A stretch of 64,000 bases of DNA from Inia geoffrensis (Eukaryota > Chordata > Mammalia > Artiodactyla > Iniidae): NCBI GenBank assembly GCA_036417435.1, contig CM070907.1, positions 62,542,001 through 62,606,000 of the forward strand, written 5' to 3'. Position 1 is the first letter of the stretch, and the number at the start of each line of letters is the position of its first letter. The notes under the pieces were generated by a model that had not been told where the DNA came from, did no database searches, and saw nothing but the letters and a program-made list of their open reading frames with translations. The translations under genes and the position numbers were made by a program. This document shows, one piece after another, positions 57,165 through 64,000 of this stretch.

Positions 57165-57779
57165 AATGGGGAGCCCCAAATAAGGTGTCTTCTATCCTGC
57201 TTGTTCAAAGTATATTACAGATGCTAAACACACTCATGGTCAGTATTAACCTTTCTCATTACATTTTGGGCATAATACCTCACAGTTCCTCAATACACAA
57301 CTTTACCCTTTCCTGGGCTTATCTTCCTACTTGTTTCCTCTTATTTTCTCAGGTTTCAAAGATGTTTAAAATGAGTTGGCCTGATTTGTTTCTGAGGAAA
57401 TCCTTACTAAGATTGTCATCGTGTTGGGGAATCATGCATTTGGCTCTTCTGTAAATGAGGAAAATGCTGCTGACCCATTCTCCGCAGGATGCTGAGAAAG
57501 AAGGTTTTTCAGCAGACAGTGATGGTGATGCTGAGTCATGATCATGCATTCCAAAATCTCTTGTGACTCCAGGCAGACATTTGCCCAGGTTAGCAGAGGT
57601 GCAATCTGTGGCTAACTAGTATATAAGAGGATTAACGCTCTATGTTAAAACATTTTCTAACCACCTGACTTCCTGGATTAATTAACTATGATGAGTTACA
57701 TAAGTTCTGAATGCTCAAAGCAGGCCACATTTAAATATTTATTACACATGAGAGTCACTGTTGTAACTTATTTTACAGT
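57165..57779. other. Unique DNA, no feature seen
   Basis: The 89-codon open frame at 57185-57454 has no recognisable features. Confidence 0.4.
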
Positions 57780-57910
57780 ATCAATGGACAGAGGCATTTC
57801 CTAGGTGTATAATGAAATAATATTTACTGAGCACCTATTAGATGCCAGACACTTGACATGAGTTGTTAGCTAATTCTATCGTTACATTAACCCTGAAAGG
57901 TGGTGGAGGA
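57780..57910 (-). repeat. MIR SINE relic, reverse
   Basis: ATATTTACTGAGCACCTATT, AGATGCCAGACACTTGACAT and CATTAACCCTGAAAGGTGG. Confidence 0.7.
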
Positions 57911-57924
57911 AAATGTTTAAAACA

Positions 57925-58140
57925 ATGAGGAATCCACTGGACCAGTGTTAGAATGCTAGATTTTTCACTTTCTAGATCTGTGAATGAGCTTCTTAGTCTC
58001 AGTGAGTTTCAGTTTTCTCATCCATAAAGTGGAGAGAATTATACCCAGTTTAGAGGATTTTTAGAAGGATTATATGAGATAATACAGTAATATATTTAAC
58101 CCAGGGTCCAACATACATTCTAATCATAATAAGTATATTT
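57925..58140 (+). repeat. MIR SINE relic, forward
   Basis: CCAGTGTTAGAATGCTAGAT, GTTTCAGTTTTCTCATCC, GATTATATGAGATAATACAG and AACCCAGGGTCCAACATACA. It faces the MIR just upstream, so they are separate copies. Confidence 0.75.
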
Positions 58141-58179
58141 ATATTATATAAATATTAATATTTATCTTACTAACCAGGG

Positions 58180-58314
58180 ATTCTTCTATCCCACTCAGCT
58201 TCTCTAAGCCTATTTTCTCACCTCTGAGTATAAAATAATACTATTTATCTCACATGCTCACTATGAAAATTAAATGAGAAAAAGTTCAAGAAAGTACTTC
58301 GCAAACATCAGGAA
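58180..58314 (+). repeat. MIR SINE relic
   Basis: CTCAGCTTCTCTAAGCCTAT, TTTTCTCACCTCTGAGTATA, GAAAATTAAATGAGAAAAAG and GAAAGTACTTCGCAAACATC. The third MIR in about 500 bp. Confidence 0.65.
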
Positions 58315-58340
58315 TTTTAAATCTAAGTTTTAAATCTAAG
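58315..58340. repeat. 13-bp exact tandem duplication
   Basis: TTTTAAATCTAAG occurs twice head to tail at 58315-58327 and 58328-58340. Confidence 0.95.
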
Positions 58341-59984
58341 TTGGAAAGAACATCGGAAATACTGCAACAGTTTTAGGATGACTAAATTCGGGAGCCAGAA
58401 TTGACTGTGTAGTCTGGGATCACATACTTGAAATAATTGGTCAAATAAATAATAAATATCCCTAAGAAATATATTATGGTACTTTAGCTTTTTGTGGAAG
58501 CATGTCCCAATATTCTCTGAAGCTCTAGAAATCTCCAAAGTTGAATTATTGTTATGTAGAGTTAGATGCAATAGAGTAATTTAAGCCTCTAAATAAAAGA
58601 TTAAAAAAAAAACATATTCTTGTAAAATACTTTAAATGCCATTGATATTTGCATGCTGTCACTGCATCCTACTGACATAACAAGATGAAACAAGAGAAAT
58701 GAACTACAAGTGTACTTTTCTCCCTGCAAGAAAGAAACTTTGGACATTATCTACTACTGCAATCAATGAATATTCTTCATTGGCAGATCTTATCTATTAT
58801 ATCATAAACTACAAACTCTTATGGAAACGGAGGCTGTGATTTTTTAAATTAGCTACATTTTTCTTCCTGACACTTTTTAAAATTCATCTTTAAAAAATAC
58901 CTCTTTTGAATAAACAGCTAATGAAAAATACCTAAAATTTCAGGTCTGCCAAATAAGGTCCATCCTTTGAGGAAAGAAATGCCGTTCAGAAACAAGATCA
59001 AAGCAATTCATTTCTATTTTCACTGCTACCATAGAGACAAAGAAAAAATAGTAAAGAGTTTTAGCCGACTTAATTCTTCCTGAAATTTATAATTAACTAC
59101 ATGGGAAAGGGGACAATTACCATATCTCCAAAGAATAAAGGATTTAAAAAGTTGAGCTTTTGATAAGACATAAGTACAACCTATTAAATATGCAATTCAT
59201 ATCAATTTATTCTTATAATCTTCTTGAGTTTCTGAAAATTGCATATACATTGGACAGTGTTTTCTGAAAAATACCCTCAGAATGCCATCACTTTAAACGT
59301 ACGTAGTTCTCTCTTGTCACAGATTCTTCTTAGATATTAAAACTTCCGGCAAAGTCTAACACAAAGAAAGGGGGTTAGACTGGTATTGTTTTTGTATGTG
59401 CCTTGTCTTCCTGACACCTATGAATATATGTTTTTGGACAAATGTTAATCAATGAAAGAATGTGCAGGCTTTTGCAGATCAGGCACCAGAGCCAACATCA
59501 AGCAGTCAGCCAGGAAGAACTAGCAATTAGACCTGTCCTCAATTTAAATAGAACTTCAGAGTGCTAAGTACATTACATGTGTATTAATTCAGAACAGTTC
59601 TATTTTAAAGGACTAGCAAGAAAGCACCGTAGCTTGAAATCCTAGAAGACTCCTACAAAGACAAGGGAGGGAGAATTTCTTTTTTGCTAAAAATATGTTT
59701 TTATTTATGGCGTCTTTAGCAAATGATTTTCAAATACTTTTTATCAGCAATAATATCCAGAACTCCTCTTCACATTTTCTAATTAGAGCCATATTTGAAA
59801 ATAAGTAATTTATTTTATTTGGGGATACCATAAATACAGCATGATAAATTATATATCTCTTTGTGAAAACATGAAATATAGGAGAGATAAGTTTTGTTTT
59901 AACACTTTTTGAACTGTGTTTTAGGGAACACCACAATTCTTGCTGATATGGATAATAAATGGTATGATTCATATGTTAAAATTT
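58341..59984. other. Unique AT-rich DNA
   Basis: A short reverse MIR scrap is possible at 59540-59620 (GTGCTAAGTACATTACATGT). Otherwise nothing is recognised in about 1.6 kb. Confidence 0.4.
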
Positions 59985-60225
59985 GACTTTTGGAATTTTT
60001 TGTTGTGTTTTGTTTTTGCGGTATGCGGGCCTCTCACTGTTGTGGCCTCTCCCGTTGCGGGGCACAGGCTCCGGACATGCAGGCACAGCGGCCACGGCTC
60101 ATGGGCCTAGCAGCTCCGCGGCATATGGGATCTTCCCAGATGGGGGCACGAACCCGTGTACCCTGCATCGGCAGGCGGACTCTCAACCACTGCACCACCA
60201 GGGAAGCCCGACTTTTGGAATTTTT
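59985..60225 (-). mobile_element. CHR-type SINE, reverse
   Basis: Body 60001-60209 with a short, degraded T tail (TTGTTGTGTTTTGTTTTT). The 16-bp duplication GACTTTTGGAATTTTT is exact at 59985-60000 and 60210-60225. Confidence 0.95.
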
Positions 60226-61349
60226 AATATGTGTAAGTGGTCTTCAGGGAGAATCTCTATTGTCGCCTATATTGCTACATGGGAAAGTGGTATATCTGAT
60301 TATTCTGTGGTATTTCTGTCTAGGGTTATCAGAATAATTTTAAGGAAATATTTGAAAGTGACTAAAAATTTTAACTCAGATGTCAACCACAGAAAAATAG
60401 AACACCTATTCAGGGCTCCTTTTGCATAGCACTGATGTCATCTGTATAGCAATAATCATTATTATAGTTTTTTAAAGTTCTTTTTGGAGGTTACTTGAGG
60501 TGAAACTATTCAATGGTACTGGTACACTTTGTTCTCTAAAATGCAAAGCAGTGTTAAAAAAAAAAAAAAAAGCAGAATTGCTATGAAGTCACATTCCCTT
60601 CCTAGACAAGTTTGTATCGTGAAAGCTGAGTGCAATATAATGCAACCTGCTTTGGGAAAAAAAAAAAGAAGACACCTTTATCATTTCTTCAATTATTTCA
60701 TGACCTAATAATTTAGGACAATAAATCCATTTTAAAATTTTCTATTACATAGCTTTCAGACAAATTTTAATGTTTTTATGCTAAAAATTTACTATATAAT
60801 TTAAAATTATACCTCTATAATATATTTATGGTAAACATATACATATTATAAAGTCAAATAATTTTCCCCCAAAACTAGGTTAAGTATCATACTATATAAA
60901 ATCTCTGAGAAGTTAAGCAGACCTAAGTTGGCATTATTTTATCAAACTGAAAACCCGATCTGGCTGCTTTAGCTTTTGTTTAATAAAAATGTGCTATTGA
61001 CTTACAAGGATTTTTATATTTGAATTTTAGAGGTTTAAAATTTGATCGTTATAAGTAGGTTTATCATAGATGTGATCCAGTTGCTACTCTTCTTGGAGTA
61101 TGTGAGGACTTTTATCTCTTTTAGTCCATTTCTTTTATACTAAAATGACGTTTCAAGTATCATTTCAGGCCCAGCAACCATTCACAGAGAAGTTCACCAA
61201 TTGCCTGTCTGTCAACTGAATAGTTTATCCATCAGAATACAAAGATACCTTTTACAAGTATTTCCTGTGACGTACATGTTATACACACACATACATATAT
61301 GTATATATACATATAAATATACACATACATTTGTGTAAGTTGCAGGAAA
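60226..61349. other. Unique AT-rich DNA with A runs and a microsatellite
   Basis: A homopolymers at about 60556-60571 and 60657-60668. An alternating CA/TA run at 61286-61331. No gene or dispersed repeat recognised. Confidence 0.5.
61286..61331. repeat. CA/TA microsatellite
   Basis: ACACACACATACATATATGT followed by ATATATACATATAAATATAC. Confidence 0.85.
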
Positions 61350-61925
61350 GAAGTGTTTCATCCACTTGTTCATTTATGTAGCAATGCAGTGTCTACCAAA
61401 TGTGTGTTAAATGAAAGAATCAATCAACATTTATGGTATACCTGTAAGCACCATACTAGGTGGTTGGCTATAAATGTGATTAATAACTTCCCTACCATCT
61501 TCAAAGACTTCACATTCCAGCAAGAGATAGGCATGTGTAAAAACTAATTGTACAACTAGATGTTGGCTATTATACAGATACAGACATTGTACTGAGGACA
61601 CGAAGAATGGCTAGCTCAGTTCAGTAGGGCAGTATCAAGGAAAATATTCACAGAGGAATCTGCTTTTGAGCTGAGCCTTAAAGGTTAAAAAGAAGCTCAT
61701 TAAGTAAGCATCAGGTTAGAGAGCTGAAAGGCATTCCAGACATAAAGAAAAGCAGGTACATAGAAACAGGAGAATGGAATTCAGATTGTTTGGGGAACCA
61801 AATATAACTGACTATAGTTCAAGCTAAGGCATGAAGGGTGATGGGATCTGAGATAGGAAAGTTAGACGAGGGCCAGAGCATAGAAAGCCACGTCTGTGAG
61901 GTTAAGCTATGCAAACTTTATCTTC
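61350..61925 (-). mobile_element. L2 LINE relic
   Basis: Reverse L2: CTTGTTCATTTATGTAGCAA, ACATTTATGGTATACCTGTA, CAAAGACTTCACATTCCAGC, TTTGAGCTGAGCCTTAAAGG, GGCATTCCAGACATAAAGAA and AGGGCCAGAGC-like text (61871). Order is preserved. Confidence 0.75.
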
Positions 61926-61933
61926 CTATAGGC

Positions 61934-62107
61934 CAGTGCTTCTTAAATCTATGTGTGCAAAAGCAACTAAGAATACAAATAATCTAGGCATCTTGCTAAA
62001 ACACAGATTCTGACTCAGTAATTCTAGCACGGAGCTCGAGATTCTGCATTTCCAACAAGCTCTGAAGGGATGCCATTGTAACGGATCAACAGACCACACT
62101 TTGAATA
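61934..62107 (+). mobile_element. MER5A-like hAT-Charlie DNA transposon
   Basis: It starts CAGTGCTTCTTAAATCTATG and ends ACCACACTTTGAATAA, which are diverged Charlie-type inverted termini. The middle reads TTGCTAAAACACAGATTCTG and AGATTCTGCATTTCCAACAA, as in MER5A. Nonautonomous, about 174 bp, long dead. Confidence 0.8.
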
Positions 62108-62139
62108 ATGGGGAAGTAGGGGACAGGGAACTCCTGAAG

Positions 62140-62335
62140 AGCTCCCTGTGCTATATAGCAGGTTCCCCGTAGCTATCTATTTTACACATGGTACTGTATA
62201 TATTTCAATGGTACAGATGAACCTATTTGCAGGGCAGGAATAGAGACACAGACACAGAGAATGGACAAGTGGACACAGCGGGGAAAGGGGAGGGTAGGAC
62301 GAATTGGGAGATTAGTATTGTATGTATATTTTTAT
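62140..62335. mobile_element. Small L1 3' UTR piece in two opposing halves
   Basis: 62140-62205 is reverse-strand L1 3' UTR (CTCCCTGTGCTATATAGCAG, AGCTATCTATTTTACACATG). 62211-62335 is forward 3' UTR (GTACAGATGAACCTATTTGC, GGAATAGAGACACAGACACA). In intact L1s the forward half lies just upstream of the reversed half. Neither side shows a poly(A) tail. Confidence 0.7.
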
Positions 62336-63184
62336 TTTATAAGGAAGGTCGCAGTTAACAGCATGGAAAATGTATAGGAGTGAAAGGATGGGAAAGTTAC
62401 AAAGAGTGAATGGGGAATTGGAACAAATTGAAATTTAGGGAAAAATAAGAACCAAGATCAATTCCCACTTTTCTAGCCATAACAACTGGGAAATCTCATT
62501 GTAGTAAGATAGAACAACTCCCATTTAACTAACCATAACAACTGAGAGTAGCATGCTATCCAATGAGCAGAGAATAGAGTAGTAGAATGATTTATGCTCA
62601 GAGGGCTCCACAGAGTGATATTTTCCTGGAACTTTTGATTTATGATTACTTAATGGGTAAACAGAATTCTAAATTCTATGAATTTATTTGTTTACTGTCA
62701 AACCATTTTTTCACAAAACCTGTTGTCTCCTGAAAGTTTAGTTCAAGAACTGAATTACTTAAATGCAAAGAAATGGATACGTGTGTGTAGGAGGTATTAG
62801 AATAGAGGTATTTGGGGGGAGAGTATTTTCATAGGATTTCAAATCTGGTACTAATTTTGAATGCACACTAGGAAGAAAAGACTAAAATATTTGGTCTCTT
62901 TCTCTCACCAATAAATATCTATAAGCCTGGGAAACATTCACTAAAGCCAGAGGAAATTCCTATCACCATGACTACATAATAGAAGTCTGCCAACTAGCTT
63001 GGTAACCAGCTAATTCAGTTAATGATTCTACTATGAAATTTATCCTTAAATGTCAGATTCCCTAAATAAGAGAAAATGAAAGAGGAAAATGAAGAGAAAC
63101 AGAAACATTCACAGCTATTTGGTGACTATACATTATGTATAGCCGCTCTACTAAGCCCTATGTATAGTATATATTTGTACTAGC
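62336..63184. other. Unique DNA, no feature seen
   Basis: No recognised repeat or gene. Confidence 0.4.
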
Positions 63185-63550
63185 TGTTCCTTTTGTCTAG
63201 AACGTTCTTCCCCAAGATCTTCACAAAGCTGGTCCTTTCAAGTTCCCAGAACTTTTTCAGAGAGAATGTCTCTGTCCACCCTATCTAATATAGCCCCTGT
63301 TGCTTTTTATACTCATCTATCTTTCTATATTCTGTTTCTTAGCTTTTATAATTATAGTAGTTATTGCTATCATTATATTTATTATCTGTTTTAATATATT
63401 TATTATCTATTAATAGCCAGTCTCTTCACTCTATAATGTAATTTCTATGAGGGCAGGGACCTTGTCAGATTTATTCATTGTTATATCTCTACTGCTTACA
63501 GTACTATCTGGAACATGTATGCCCTCAGTAAATATTTGTGGAAGCAATGA
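63185..63550 (+). mobile_element. L2 LINE 3' end
   Basis: Forward L2: TCTAGAACGTTCTTCCCCAA, AGAACTTTTTCAGAGAGAAT, TGTCCACCCTATCTAATATA, TATGAGGGCAGGGACCTTGT, ATCTGGAACATGTATGCCCT and CAGTAAATATTTGTGGAAGC. Confidence 0.85.
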
Positions 63551-63554
63551 ATAT

Positions 63555-63740
63555 TGTATTTAACCCTCACAACAACCCCTCGAAGTGCTTATTAGTATCT
63601 CATTTTACAAATAAGGAAACTGAGATTTAGGTTACATAATTTGGCCCAGACAAGAGAACTAATAACTGGCAGACCTAGGACTCCAGCAAGAATCTGTCTG
63701 ACTCCAAAGACTATGCTTTCAAACCCTATACTATGCAGCC
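63555..63740 (-). repeat. MIR SINE relic
   Basis: Reverse MIR: TTTAACCCTCACAACAACCC, CATTTTACAAATAAGGAAAC, TAACTGGCAGACCTAGGACT and TCTGACTCCAAAGACTATGC. Confidence 0.85.
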
Positions 63741-64000
63741 ACTCTAAGCCAAATTCAGTTGTGGATGCCAGCTGCTGTCCAAATGTCCAGTACCCAGTTC
63801 TCTGAGGGATCCCAGACCTGTCAGGCCAATTTGTTTGGGTAACTGTAATTAACATAAAATTAGTCCTAACACATATATGGATACAGCTCTCATTTTTTCC
63901 AACATACAGTAATGCTAATGGTAATAAAAGATCTCAGTTTCCTCTAGGATTTCCTGCTTTCAATAATTTTAGTGATCCTGTCCATGTATACAGTATTTTA
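63741..64000. other. Unique DNA at the window edge
   Basis: No feature seen. Confidence 0.4.

Noticed and set aside
1..64000. CRISPR arrays, bacterial operons, ribosome binding sites, phage or plasmid features
   Set aside because: The sequence is mammalian, with dense SINE/LINE content. None of these is present, and the evenly spaced repeats seen are microsatellites or A/T tails.
1..64000. Small RNA genes (tRNA, U6, 5S, Y RNA) and endogenous retrovirus LTRs
   Set aside because: I looked for their signature blocks. Only the tRNA-like heads of SINEs were found, and no LTR pair or retroviral gene was recognised. Very old LTR scraps could have been missed.

Overview
This is mammalian nuclear DNA, almost certainly from a cetacean and most likely a toothed whale. 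The diagnostic evidence is nine tRNA-derived CHR-type SINEs, eight of them the ~200-bp form whose 3' body reads GTGAGAGGCCCGCGTACC, which I know as the abundant SINE of dolphins and their relatives. They sit among L1 elements of the cetartiodactyl type and a background of ancient mammalian MIR and L2 repeats. I see no convincing host protein-coding exon, RNA gene or CRISPR array. The window reads as intergenic or deep intronic DNA. Apart from low-complexity runs, the longer open frames fall mostly inside L1 or SINE sequence.

Layout. 1-3310: unique DNA with MIR relics. 3311-6248: a 5'-truncated L1 in a 17-bp target-site duplication that splits a MIR. 6249-9660: unique DNA, an old L1M fragment with a Tigger-like DNA transposon nested in it, and L2 relics. 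9660-18330: SINEs and long L2 relics in both orientations. 18335-26415: an older L1 split by a rearranged younger L1, with five SINEs in the nest. 26440-32600: an L2, a SINE, and the least repeat-like stretch, including a candidate conserved element at 28960-29470. 32614-36180: an old L1M split by a younger L1. 36181-44480: mostly unique DNA with scattered MIR/L2. 44480-52424: a full-length L1 (5' UTR, ORF1, ORF2, 3' UTR, all coding parts broken) joined to a second L1 3' fragment. 52425-64000: unique DNA with L2, MIR, MER5-like, two SINEs and small L1 pieces.

The elements form an insertion record. The host layer is MIR/L2; L1M and the Tigger-like element came later; then cetartiodactyl L1s; then CHR SINEs. 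The SINE duplications typically begin with A-runs (TT/AAAA-like), as expected if L1 machinery moved them. The most interesting points are mechanistic. They are a possible 3' transduction at 44480-52424; a 45-nt piece of ORF1 recopied about 545 nt downstream within the same element; a twin-priming inversion plus extra 3' cargo at 21906-24751; several perfect palindromes, one touching a SINE insertion site; and repeated microsatellite birth at one L1 ORF2 position. Nothing here looks like a new functional system. Repeat subfamily names come from recognition by eye, and boundaries of old repeats are approximate.
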